A stretch of DNA of 7,218 bases from Alphaproteobacteria bacterium (GTDB lineage Bacteria > Pseudomonadota > Alphaproteobacteria > Reyranellales > Reyranellaceae). The stretch spans positions 1-7,218 of the forward strand of contig JABCYT010000161.1 of the NCBI GenBank assembly GCA_013290035.1, read 5' to 3'. Within the stretch, counting starts at the first letter, position 1; every line of letters starts with the position of its first letter. Position numbers and translations under genes: made by a program. Shown here piece after piece: positions 1 to 6,415 of this stretch. Below the pieces are notes generated by a model. It did no database searches and was not told the origin of the DNA. It saw only the letters and a program-made list of their open reading frames with translations.

Positions 1-638
1 CCGCGGTGGTGGCGGGCGATCCGAGCTTCGCCACGGACTGCGCCGCCATCTTCGGCTGCGGCATGCCGTACGAAAGCACGCAAGGCATTCCCGTGCACGA
101 CCTGGCCGCCGCCAAGGCGATGCTGAAGGAATCCGGCATCGACATGTCCAAGCCGATCGTGATGCTGCACGTGGCCAACGCGCCGGGCATCGCAGCCCTT
201 GGCAACGTGACCCGCCAGCTTCTCGTCGATCTCGGATTCCAGGTCGAGATGCAGGCCATGGATTTCCAGACCTTCGCCACGCGCCGCCTCAACACCAAAC
301 CGGTGAGCGAAGGCGGCTGGAACATCGCCCACACGACCAACACCGTGCCTGACCAGGGCAATCCGCTCAGCAACCCGTTCCTGGTGGCCATGGGCGCCCC
401 GGCCTCGGCCTGGGGTTGGCCGACCGATCCCAAGACCGAGGAACTGCGGCTGAAATTCGCCGCCACGCCGGATGTCGCCACGCGCAAGGCCATCGCCGCC
501 GAGATCCAGGCGCGCGCCTACGAGCAGGTGCTGTACCTGCCGCTGGCGCAGTTCACGGCGCCCTCGGCGTGGCGCGACAATCTGCAGGGCGTGCTGAAAT
601 CGCCGGTGATGCTGCTCTACAACATCGACAAGAAGTAG
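1..638 (+). CDS. ABC transporter substrate-binding protein, family 5 (peptide/nickel/opine type), C-terminal part
   Basis: This is the C-terminal 211 or so residues of an extracytoplasmic solute-binding protein; the open frame runs in from the left edge (first full codon at base 3), so start codon and signal peptide lie outside. Such proteins capture a solute in the periplasm and deliver it to an ABC permease. The visible part fits the last lobe of SBP_bac_5 proteins: a segment rich in D-L-A-A-A-K-A-M-L-K-E-S-G (gap before a 'G-I-D' turn), then an R-Q-L-L-V-D-L-G-F-Q-V-E-M-Q helix-strand unit, an N-P-L-S-N-P-F region, and a terminal A-x-E-I-Q-A-R-A-Y-E-Q-V-L-Y-L-P-L helix and strand, all usual in this family. 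The ligand cannot be read from this fragment; oligopeptides, nickel, opines and other small molecules are all known for family 5. The deaminase gene follows after 9 bases, so the ligand may be linked to that enzyme, which is inference. Any permease and ATPase genes would lie upstream or elsewhere. Confidence 0.88.
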   Translation, partial: AVVAGDPSFATDCAAIFGCGMPYESTQGIPVHDLAAAKAMLKESGIDMSKPIVMLHVANAPGIAALGNVTRQLLVDLGFQVEMQAMDFQTFATRRLNTKPVSEGGWNIAHTTNTVPDQGNPLSNPFLVAMGAPASAWGWPTDPKTEELRLKFAATPDVATRKAIAAEIQARAYEQVLYLPLAQFTAPSAWRDNLQGVLKSPVMLLYNIDKK

Positions 639-641
639 GGG
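637..641 (+). promoter_or_regulatory. Shine-Dalgarno for the deaminase gene, overlapping the upstream stop codon
   Basis: AGGGG ends 6 bases before the ATG at 648 and uses the last two bases of the TAG stop of the solute-binding protein gene. This spacing supports ATG 648 as the start and suggests translational coupling of the two genes. Confidence 0.6.
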
Positions 642-647
642 CCGACG

Positions 648-1715
648 ATGGCGCAGGCGGTTGCCGAAGAGTATCTCCGGCGCATTCCCAAGGCGGAGCT
701 GCATTGCCACCTGGCGGGCACGCTACGCGCCACGACGGTGGCCGAGCTGGCCCAACGGGCCGGCCTCGCTTTGCCGCGCCCCGCCGACAAGCTCTATCAA
801 TGGCCCGATTTCTACGGCTTTCTCGACGTGCTGCGGCTCACCGCCCTCGTCCTGCGCACGCCCGGGGATTTCTCGCGCGCGGTCTACGAATATGTCGAGG
901 ATGCCGTGCGCGACGGCAACCTCAAGCACGTCGAGTTCTTCTTCAATCCCGACTATTTCTACGCCAACGGCATCGACTACCCGTCGATGGTCGACGGCAT
1001 GATCGAGGGCATCGGGGCGGCGCAAAAGAGGTTTGGCGTTTCGAGCCTGCTGATCTGCTGCATCGACCGTTCGACCAACACGCCCGCTCAGGCGGTCGAG
1101 ATCGTCGAAACGGCGATCGCGCATCGCCGCGACCACGTGGTCGGCATCGGGCTGGACGGCGCCGAGCGCGCCGGACCGCCGGCGACCTTCGCCGAGGCCT
1201 ATGCGCTGGCCAGGCGCGCCGGGCTGCACCGTACCGCCCACTGCTGCGAAGACAACCAAACTCTCGCCGAGGCGCCGCCAACCAACTACCTGATCTGCCG
1301 CGACGTCCTCCAATGCGATCGCATCGATCATGGCTACAACATGCTGGCGTCCGACTTCGTGATGGCCGAGGCGCGACGCGACGGCCTGTATTTCACGCCC
1401 TGCGCCTGGACCAGCCTGGTGCACAACCGACCGCACCGGCCGCAGCGTATCCGGCGCATGGTCGAAGGCGGCCTGAACGTCACGATCAACACCGACGATC
1501 CGGCGATGTTCGAGACCAACCTCGGCCACGGCTTCATGACGCTGTTCGAGTCGATCGGATGGGGGCCCGACATGGCCCGCAAGTTCAGCCTGAACTCGGT
1601 CGAAGGTTCGTGGCTCGACGAGAGCGATAAGAGTGCGCTCAGGATAGCCTTCCGCCGAGAACTCGCCGCCCTCGACAAGCAGTTCGGATACGAGACCGTC
1701 GCCCCGACGGTCTAA
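648..1715 (+). CDS. Adenosine deaminase-superfamily protein (metal-dependent nucleoside/nucleobase deaminase-like), divergent
   Basis: A 355-residue soluble, cytoplasmic-type enzyme of the adenosine/AMP/adenine deaminase branch of the amidohydrolases, near the usual family length. Metal and catalytic motifs are all visible in order: P-K-A-E-L-H-C-H-L near the N-terminus (H19 and H21, zinc), T-A-H-C-C-E (H198 metal, E201 proton shuttle), D-R-I-D-H-G (H228), and I-N-T-D-D-P (D283 metal, D284). The family hydrolyses an exocyclic amino group, for example adenosine to inosine plus ammonia. The sequence departs from classical enzymes: HAGE is HCCE, the usual C-P-L-S-N block reads P-C-A-W-T-S, and the Asp/Glu after HxHL is Ala23. 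In mouse ADA that position (Asp19) contacts the ribose, so adenosine may not be the substrate. Start: the ATG has AGGGG 6 bases upstream. It sits 9 bases behind the solute-binding protein gene. Superfamily assignment is firm; substrate is open. Confidence 0.87.
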   Translation: MAQAVAEEYLRRIPKAELHCHLAGTLRATTVAELAQRAGLALPRPADKLYQWPDFYGFLDVLRLTALVLRTPGDFSRAVYEYVEDAVRDGNLKHVEFFFNPDYFYANGIDYPSMVDGMIEGIGAAQKRFGVSSLLICCIDRSTNTPAQAVEIVETAIAHRRDHVVGIGLDGAERAGPPATFAEAYALARRAGLHRTAHCCEDNQTLAEAPPTNYLICRDVLQCDRIDHGYNMLASDFVMAEARRDGLYFTPCAWTSLVHNRPHRPQRIRRMVEGGLNVTINTDDPAMFETNLGHGFMTLFESIGWGPDMARKFSLNSVEGSWLDESDKSALRIAFRRELAALDKQFGYETVAPTV

Positions 1716-1722
1716 TCTTGCC

Positions 1723-1776
1723 GGACCGCGGGCCTCCAGGCCCGCTCATGAATGCGGGCCTGGAGGCCCGCGGTCC
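1723..1776. repeat. Perfect 23-bp inverted repeat with self-palindromic arms (REP-like element or bidirectional terminator)
   Basis: The arms 1723-1745 and 1754-1776 are exact reverse complements around an 8-base loop, TCATGAAT. Each arm also contains its own palindrome: GCGGGCCT and AGGCCCGC separated by two bases (1728-1745 and 1754-1771). The element can therefore form one long hairpin or two short ones. It sits between the convergent deaminase and msrA genes, 7 bases after the deaminase stop and 9 bases beyond the msrA stop. No T-tract follows on either strand, so it is not a canonical intrinsic terminator. It may still block transcription or protect RNA 3' ends from both sides, or be a copy of a dispersed extragenic palindrome family. 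The structure is seen directly; the role is inferred. Confidence 0.85.
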
Positions 1777-1785
1777 AGTAAGACA

Positions 1786-2448
1786 CTACTCCGCCGCGAC
1801 CCCTAACCCAATCGGGCAGCGGACGCCGGTGCCGCCCAGCCCGCAATAGCCGCCGGGATTCTTGGCGAGGTACTGCTGGTGATAGTCCTCGGCATAATAG
1901 AACGCCGGGGCGTCCAGGATCTCCGTCGTGATCGCGCCCATGCGGTTCTTCGCCAGCTCGCGCTGGAAGACGGCGCGCGAGGCCTCGGCCTTTGCCTTGT
2001 GGGCGGCCGAGAAGGTGTAGACGCCGGAACGGTACTGGGTGCCCACGTCGTTGCCCTGACGCATGCCCTGGGTCGGATCGTGATTCTCCCAGAACACCCG
2101 CAGCAGCGCTTCGTACGAGGTCTTGGTCGGATCGAACCACACCATGACCACCTCGTTGTGGCCGGTGCGACCCGAGCAGACTTCCTGGTAGGTCGGGTTG
2201 GGCGTCAGTCCGGCGGCGTAGCCCACGGCCGTCGCATAGACGCCGGGCGCTTCCCAGAACTTGCGCTCGGCGCCCCAGAAGCAGCCCATCCCGAACATCG
2301 CCTTCTCCAGCCCGGCCGGGAACGGCGGCTGGATGCGGTTGCCGTTGACGAAGTGCTTGGCCGGTACGCTGAAGCCGGGCGCGTCCCGGCCCGGCAAGGC
2401 CCGGTCGGCGGTGGGCATCTCGGTCTTCTTGCGCAGAATCTGCCACAC
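1786..2448 (-). CDS. msrA: Peptide-methionine (S)-S-oxide reductase MsrA
   Basis: A cytoplasmic repair enzyme that reduces methionine-S-sulfoxide in proteins and free methionine, using thioredoxin for regeneration. From the chosen GTG start it has 220 residues. The catalytic motif G-C-F-W-G-A-E is present with nucleophile Cys56; further family segments are [19 protein letters not shown] and the [11 protein letters not shown] block. The C-terminal [10 protein letters not shown] and R-C-P supply Cys202 and Cys211, the recycling cysteines of the three-cysteine MsrA type. Start choice: GTG at 2448 has a perfect GGAGG six bases upstream and gives the N-terminus [11 protein letters not shown], close to that of alphaproteobacterial homologues; an upstream ATG at 2490 would add 14 residues but lacks such support. 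The gene is convergent with the deaminase and divergent from the MAPEG gene. Confidence 0.96.
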   Translation of the reverse strand: MWQILRKKTEMPTADRALPGRDAPGFSVPAKHFVNGNRIQPPFPAGLEKAMFGMGCFWGAERKFWEAPGVYATAVGYAAGLTPNPTYQEVCSGRTGHNEVVMVWFDPTKTSYEALLRVFWENHDPTQGMRQGNDVGTQYRSGVYTFSAAHKAKAEASRAVFQRELAKNRMGAITTEILDAPAFYYAEDYHQQYLAKNPGGYCGLGGTGVRCPIGLGVAAE

Positions 2449-2454
2449 GGTGCG

Positions 2455-2459
2455 CCTCC
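2455..2459 (-). promoter_or_regulatory. Shine-Dalgarno that fixes the msrA GTG start
   Basis: On the minus strand GGAGG lies 6 bases before the GTG at 2448. It decides for the GTG over the upstream in-frame ATG at 2490. Confidence 0.75.
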
Positions 2460-2506
2460 ACTTGGTTTCGCCGGGAGCCAATATGGCCATACAATGCCGC
2501 CAAATC

Positions 2507-2515
2507 GAGGGGAGG
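2507..2515 (+). promoter_or_regulatory. Shine-Dalgarno of the MAPEG gene
   Basis: GAGGGGAGG ends 7 bases before the ATG at 2523, a strong ribosome binding site for the first gene of the three-gene plus-strand cluster. Confidence 0.7.
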
Positions 2516-2522
2516 TCGTCTG

Positions 2523-2909
2523 ATGCCTGTCTTTTTCGTTTGTGCAGGCTTGCTCGGGCTGCTGGCCGCCGCCCTGACGGTGAATGTCGGCATCATGCGC
2601 GGACGCAAGAAGATCAACTTGGGCGACGGAGGCGACCCCGAGATGATCGCGGCCATCCGCGCGCACGCGAATCTGATCGAGTTCGCCCCGCTCTGCCTCC
2701 TGCTGATCTACATGGCGAGCGACTTCTACGGCTTCTGGACCACGGCGGCCCTGTCGGCCTTGTTCCTTCTCGCGCGCGTGCTGCACGCCGGCGGCATGCT
2801 CGGTGTCATTCCGCAAGGCCGCTTCCTGGGGGCCACCGGCACGACGCTGGTCCTGTCGGTGACCTCGATCATGCTCGTCATCACAGGCTTCAATCTCAGG
2901 CAATACTGA
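2523..2909 (+). CDS. MAPEG family inner-membrane protein (YecN-like)
   Basis: A 128-residue integral membrane protein of the MAPEG family (membrane-associated proteins in eicosanoid and glutathione metabolism), the same size as bacterial members such as E. coli YecN. Four hydrophobic segments are visible, about residues 3-21, 54-66, 72-88 and 104-121. The family signature is clear: [12 protein letters not shown] at residues 46-57 and A-R-V-L-H-A at 84-89. Eukaryotic MAPEG enzymes use glutathione in the membrane; the bacterial small members have mostly no known substrate, so a specific activity cannot be assigned. The start ATG has a strong Shine-Dalgarno. It is followed after 27 bases by the acyltransferase gene, so co-transcription with the next two genes is likely. 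It is divergent from msrA, which is also redox related, though this may be chance. Confidence 0.9.
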   Translation: MPVFFVCAGLLGLLAAALTVNVGIMRGRKKINLGDGGDPEMIAAIRAHANLIEFAPLCLLLIYMASDFYGFWTTAALSALFLLARVLHAGGMLGVIPQGRFLGATGTTLVLSVTSIMLVITGFNLRQY

Positions 2910-2936
2910 AGGCGCGCAGAACAGCCGGTAGGGGCG

Positions 2937-4352
2937 ATGGGCGAGCCGGTCACCGTTCCGCTCTGGCTGTTCGCGACGATCGTCGTTTTCGCGCTGTGGT
3001 CGTTGCTCGACCGGCTGCTGATCCCGAGTGGCCGCTGGTTCGTGCGGCGGCGGCTGAACCGGCTGATCGACCGGGTCAACCAGAAGCTCGCCGTCGAGAT
3101 CAAGCCGTTCCAGCTCACCAAGCGCCAGGTGCTGATCGACCGCCTGGTTTACGACCCGCAGGTGGTCGCCGCCGCCAACGACCATGCCCGCGCCGCCAAC
3201 GTGCCGCGCGAAGTGGCGATGGTCGAGGTCCGCCGCTATGCGCGCGAGATCGTGCCGACCTTCAATGCCTATATCTACTTCAGGGTCGGCTACTCGATCG
3301 CCCGTGCCGTCGCGCGTTTCCTTTATCGCGTGCGACTGGGCTTCGCCGACGAGCGCACCTTGGCCGGCGTGCCGCCGAATACCGCCGTGGTCTTCGTCAT
3401 GAACCACCGCAGCAACATGGACTACGTGCTGGTCGCCTTCCTGGCCGCCGAGCGCGCGGCGCTCTCCTACGCCGTCGGCGAGTGGGCGCGCATCTGGCCA
3501 CTGCAGCAGCTCATCCGCTCGATGGGCGCCTATTTCGTGCGCCGCAACTCCAACAGCCCGATCTACCGTCGCGTGCTGGAGCGCTACGTCCACATGGCGA
3601 CCGAGGCCGGCGTCGCCCAGGCGATGTATCCCGAAGGCGGCCTGTCGCGCGACGGCCGGCTGCGCGAACCCAAGCTCGGCCTGTTCGACTACATGCTGAA
3701 ATCGTTCGATCCCAAGGGAACGCACGACATCGTCTTCGTGCCGGTGGCGCTCAACTACGACCGCGTGCTGGAGGATCGCACGCTGCTGCGCTCGCTGGAG
3801 CGCGAGACGGCGCGGCGCAGCGCCTGGTTCGCGGTGCGCACGGCGTTCGGCTTCTGGCTGGGCCAACTCGGCCTGATGCTGCGCGGCCGCTGGTTCCGCT
3901 TCGGCTATGCCTGCGTCAATTTCGGCGGCCTGATCTCGGCACGCGACTGGCTGGCCAACCATGCCGGGCCGACGGGCGGCGACCTGCGCGGCCTCGACAA
4001 GGACCAGCGGTTCGAGATCGTCGGGCGCCTGGCGCGCGACGTGATGGCGGAAATCGCCCGGCTCATCCCCGTGCTGCCGGTGTCGCTGATCGCCACGGTG
4101 CTGCTGGAAGCCGACCGGCCGCTCGACGAGCTGGAGCTCAAGGGGCGCGCCTCCGACCTGGTGGCGCACTTCGAGAAGCGGGGCGCCAAGCTCTACCTGC
4201 CGCGCGGCGACCGCGACTATGCCTTCCATGTCGGCCTGCGCATGCTGGCGTTGCGTCACCTGGTCGAGGAAAGCGACGGCTTGTTTGCGGCAACGGCAAC
4301 CGACCGGCCGCTGCTCGCGTATTATTCCAACGCCATCGCCCATCTGCGTTGA
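2937..4352 (+). CDS. PlsB-type glycerol-3-phosphate/1-acylglycerol-3-phosphate acyltransferase family protein
   Basis: A 471-residue membrane-associated acyltransferase predicted to move a fatty acyl group onto a glycerol-phosphate-type acceptor at the inner membrane. A hydrophobic segment spans about residues 8-24, followed by a basic stretch. The four acyltransferase blocks are in order: N-H-R-S-N-M-D-Y (the HX4D pair H157 and D162), G-A-Y-F-V-R-R (197-203), Y-P-E-G-G-L-S-R (231-238) and V-F-V-P-V-A-L-N-Y (266-274). The H-R-S-x-M-D-Y form, the E-G-G-x-S-R form and the end A-Y-Y-S-N-A-I-A-H-L favour the PlsB/GNPAT branch over PlsC. E. coli PlsB is about 800 residues, so this is a compact version lacking most of its N-terminal region. 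The ATG is the only sensible start after the MAPEG stop; a GGGG two bases upstream is too close to be a good Shine-Dalgarno. The YihY gene follows after 2 bases. Acceptor and acyl donor are not visible. Confidence 0.87.
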   Translation: MGEPVTVPLWLFATIVVFALWSLLDRLLIPSGRWFVRRRLNRLIDRVNQKLAVEIKPFQLTKRQVLIDRLVYDPQVVAAANDHARAANVPREVAMVEVRRYAREIVPTFNAYIYFRVGYSIARAVARFLYRVRLGFADERTLAGVPPNTAVVFVMNHRSNMDYVLVAFLAAERAALSYAVGEWARIWPLQQLIRSMGAYFVRRNSNSPIYRRVLERYVHMATEAGVAQAMYPEGGLSRDGRLREPKLGLFDYMLKSFDPKGTHDIVFVPVALNYDRVLEDRTLLRSLERETARRSAWFAVRTAFGFWLGQLGLMLRGRWFRFGYACVNFGGLISARDWLANHAGPTGGDLRGLDKDQRFEIVGRLARDVMAEIARLIPVLPVSLIATVLLEADRPLDELELKGRASDLVAHFEKRGAKLYLPRGDRDYAFHVGLRMLALRHLVEESDGLFAATATDRPLLAYYSNAIAHLR

Positions 4353-4354
4353 TC

Positions 4355-5224
4355 ATGATCCCCACGCTCTGGCGCATCGCCATCTCCGCCGGCAACGGCT
4401 ACTTCAGCAACCGGCTGTCGACTTCGGCCGCGGCGATGGCGTTCTACACGATGTTCGCGATCGGCCCGATCATGATCTTCAGCATCGCCGTCGCCGAGCC
4501 GTTCGTCGGCAAGCTGATGGCGCAGGAAGCGATTTTCAAGGCGCTGGAGACGGTCGTGGCGCCCGAGCAACTGAAGGGCATTCAGCGCTTTGCCTCGCAG
4601 GATCTCTTCAGGGGCGGCGGCATTGCCGCCCTGATCGGCGCCGCCGTGCTGCTCTATACCGGCACGCGCGTCTTCGTCGAACTCGATGACGGCATCGACG
4701 CGATCTGGCGGGATCGCAAGACCCGCAGCCTGCATCCCGTACTGGCCGGCCTGAAATCGCGGCTTCTGGCCCTGGCCTTGATGGTCGTGCTGGGTTTGCT
4801 GCTGATCGCCGTCATCCTGGCGAGCGTGCTGATCTCGGCCTATGCCGGCGCGCTGGAGGCCTTCCCGATCCTCGGCGAATGGATTGGGCCGGCGATGTCG
4901 GTGTCCGTGCATTACGGACTGCTCTCGGCGTTCTTCACCCTGATCTACAAATGGCTGCCGACCGGCGGCGTGCCGTGGAGATACGCGTTGATCGGCGGTC
5001 TGGTGAACGGGTTGCTGTTCGCCGCGGGCAATCGCGCCCTGGTGTTCTACTTCGAAGCAACGCAGCTTACTTCAGCGTTCGGTGCCACCGCCGGTTTCGC
5101 CGCCATCATGATCTGGATGTACTGGACGTCGCTCACCATCCTGATCGGCGCCCAGGTCGGGCGTTCAACGCGTGACGTGCTGATCGACAACCGCAGCCGC
5201 GAGATGGTCGAGGGGGATCTTTAG
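4355..5224 (+). CDS. YihY/BrkB family (UPF0761) inner-membrane protein
   Basis: A 289-residue multi-pass membrane protein of the YihY/virulence factor BrkB family, once mis-named ribonuclease BN; its molecular role is not established. Hydrophobic segments are seen at about residues 25-48, 88-103, 127-153, 160-185, 198-220 and 232-257, matching the six-helix family plan. Family landmarks include S-A-A-A-M-A-F-Y-T near residue 24, D-G-I-D-A-I-W-R-D near 112, and the terminal F-G-A-T-A-G-F-A-A-I-M-I-W-M-Y-W-T block ending in I-G-A-Q, where many relatives have G-A-E. Start: ATG 4355 lies 2 bases after the TGA of the acyltransferase gene and has no recognisable Shine-Dalgarno, so it is probably translated by coupling to the upstream gene. 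The reading frame stays open far upstream but that part is out-of-frame shadow of the acyltransferase. It is the last gene of the cluster. Confidence 0.9.
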   Translation: MIPTLWRIAISAGNGYFSNRLSTSAAAMAFYTMFAIGPIMIFSIAVAEPFVGKLMAQEAIFKALETVVAPEQLKGIQRFASQDLFRGGGIAALIGAAVLLYTGTRVFVELDDGIDAIWRDRKTRSLHPVLAGLKSRLLALALMVVLGLLLIAVILASVLISAYAGALEAFPILGEWIGPAMSVSVHYGLLSAFFTLIYKWLPTGGVPWRYALIGGLVNGLLFAAGNRALVFYFEATQLTSAFGATAGFAAIMIWMYWTSLTILIGAQVGRSTRDVLIDNRSREMVEGDL

Positions 5225-5244
5225 CGGTTCTTGTCTTTACTGCG

Positions 5245-5264
5245 AGGCGCGTGTGAACGCGCCT
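5245..5264. terminator. GC-rich hairpin between convergent YihY and dehydrogenase genes
   Basis: AGGCGCGT (5245-5252) and ACGCGCCT (5257-5264) form a perfect 8-bp stem with loop GTGA, which is a GNRA-type tetraloop in plus-strand RNA. It lies 20 bases after the YihY stop and overlaps two bases of the dehydrogenase stop codon (5263-5265). No T-tract follows on either strand, so termination would be weak or of another kind. The structure is certain, the function is inferred. Confidence 0.5.
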
Positions 5265-6258
5265 AAAACATCGTCGCCAGCACACGGTCCGGCGGTTTAT
5301 GGCCGTCGGCGAAGGTCTTGATGTTGATCAGGACCTTCTCACCCATCTCGATGCGGCCCTCGAGCGTGGCCGAGCCCATGTGCGGCAGCAGTACGACGCT
5401 GTCGAGCTCAAGCAGCTTGGGGTTGACCTGCGGCTCGTGCTCGTAGACGTCGAGACCCGCGCCGGCGAGCTCGCCCGCCTTCAGCATGCGCACCATCGCA
5501 TTCTCGTCGATCACCTCGCCGCGCGCCGTGTTGACGATGATGGCCGAGGGCTTCATCAGCTTGAGACGGCGAGCCGACAGGAGATGGAAGGTCGCGGGCG
5601 TGTGCGGGCAATTCACCGACACGATGTCCATGCGCGCCAACAGCTGGTCGAGGCTTTCCCAGTAGGTCGCCTCGAGCTCGCGCTCGATCTCGGCATGGAC
5701 GCGCTTGCGGTTGTGATAATGGATGGCGAGGCCAAAGCCGCGCGCGCGACGCGCCAACGCCTGGCCGATCCGCCCCATGCCGACGATGCCCATGCGCTTG
5801 CCGAGGAGGCGCGCGCCCAGCATCGCGGTCGGACTCCAGCCGGTCCACTTGCCCGCGCGCACGACGCGTTCGCCCTCGCCCATGCGCCGCGCCGTCGCCA
5901 GCACCAGCGCCATCGACATGTCGGCGGTGTCCTCGGTCAGCACGCCCGGCGTATTGGTAACAGTGATGCCGCGCTGGCGGGCCGTGTCGAGATCGATGTG
6001 GTCGACGCCGGTGCCGAACGAGGCGATCAGCTTCAGCCGCGGCCCGGCCTGCGACAGCACGCGGCTGTCGATACGGTCGGTCACGGTGGGCACCAACACG
6101 TCGGCCGCTTTCATGGCCTCGACGAGTTCTGCCGGGCTCAGCGGCCTGTCGAGGGCGTTCAGCCTTGTGTCGAACAGTTCCATAAGCCGCGTTTCGATCG
6201 CGTCGGGCAGCTTCCGGGTGACGATCACCAGCGGCTTTTTCTTTGAACTGGACGGCAT
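5263..6258 (-). CDS. D-glycerate dehydrogenase / glyoxylate reductase-type D-2-hydroxyacid dehydrogenase
   Basis: A 331-residue cytoplasmic NAD(P)H-dependent enzyme of the D-isomer-specific 2-hydroxyacid dehydrogenase family, probably interconverting glycerate and hydroxypyruvate or glyoxylate and glycolate. Seen in order: a substrate-domain loop F-G-T-G-V-D-H-I-D (81-89), the Rossmann G-M-G-R-I-G (160-165), S-V-N-C-P-H-T (214-220), catalytic R246 in N-T-A-R-G-E, catalytic E275 in E-H-E-P, and catalytic H293 in L-L-P-H-M-G-S. After the Rossmann glycines the strand ends in H-Y-H-N-R-K-R; the basic residues suggest tolerance or preference for NADPH, which is inference. It closely resembles proteins named D-glycerate dehydrogenase or GyaR in alphaproteobacteria. 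Start: the ATG at 6258 matches the family N-terminus P-L-V-I-V-T-R-K-L-P; the frame stays open another 264 bases upstream but that part has no family character and would run into the SH3 gene. No good Shine-Dalgarno precedes the ATG. Confidence 0.93.
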   Translation of the reverse strand: MPSSSKKKPLVIVTRKLPDAIETRLMELFDTRLNALDRPLSPAELVEAMKAADVLVPTVTDRIDSRVLSQAGPRLKLIASFGTGVDHIDLDTARQRGITVTNTPGVLTEDTADMSMALVLATARRMGEGERVVRAGKWTGWSPTAMLGARLLGKRMGIVGMGRIGQALARRARGFGLAIHYHNRKRVHAEIERELEATYWESLDQLLARMDIVSVNCPHTPATFHLLSARRLKLMKPSAIIVNTARGEVIDENAMVRMLKAGELAGAGLDVYEHEPQVNPKLLELDSVVLLPHMGSATLEGRIEMGEKVLINIKTFADGHKPPDRVLATMF

Positions 6259-6415
6259 GTGTGATCGGGACCGGCTGGCGCGTCGAGGATGAGTCCGATT
6301 ACCAATTACCCAAGCGGTCTGTCCAGCAACGCTCCTCGATAGTTTGCGCGGCGGAAAATCGCGCTTTTTCAAGTACTTGTCGATCAACCTGAAGATTTGA
6401 GGTATATAGATCGCG
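6259..6415. promoter_or_regulatory. Divergent intergenic region with AT-rich promoter-like segment
   Basis: These 157 bases separate the dehydrogenase and SH3 genes. The half near the SH3 gene is clearly richer in A and T. A TATATA (6403-6408) lies 7 bases before the SH3 ATG, with TTGTCG (6377-6382) as a possible -35 at a rather long 20-base spacing. An 8-base palindrome AAGTACTT is at 6371-6378. For the minus-strand gene I see no convincing promoter. No small gene with support is seen here. Confidence 0.4.

Larger units (their letters stand above)
2449..2522. promoter_or_regulatory. Divergent intergenic region between msrA and the MAPEG gene
   Basis: These 74 bases must hold both promoters. 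For the plus strand a TACAAT (2490-2495) resembles a -10 box and would give a leader of roughly 20 bases before the MAPEG gene; no good -35 is visible at normal spacing (only TTCGCC at 2467-2472). On the minus strand CATATT (2484-2479) is a weak -10 candidate. No clear operator repeat is seen. Confidence 0.35.

Noticed and set aside
416..1630. Long Arg-rich open frame overlapping the solute-binding protein and deaminase genes
   Set aside because: It is a shifted-frame shadow. The true frames carry recognisable domains and catalytic motifs.
1723..1776. Canonical rho-independent terminator
   Set aside because: The stem is strong but no run of T follows on either strand, so I describe it as a palindromic repeat with only possible terminator action.
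2205..4343. Very long open frame on the minus strand opposite the MAPEG and acyltransferase genes
   Set aside because: Its product is rich in Arg, His, Gln, Asp and Ala with no domain character. It lies antisense to two clearly recognised genes, as is common in GC-rich coding DNA.
2261..4354. Long plus-strand open frame upstream of and in frame with the YihY gene
   Set aside because: Only the part from 4355 has family character. The upstream part is an out-of-frame shadow of the MAPEG and acyltransferase genes and an antisense shadow of msrA.
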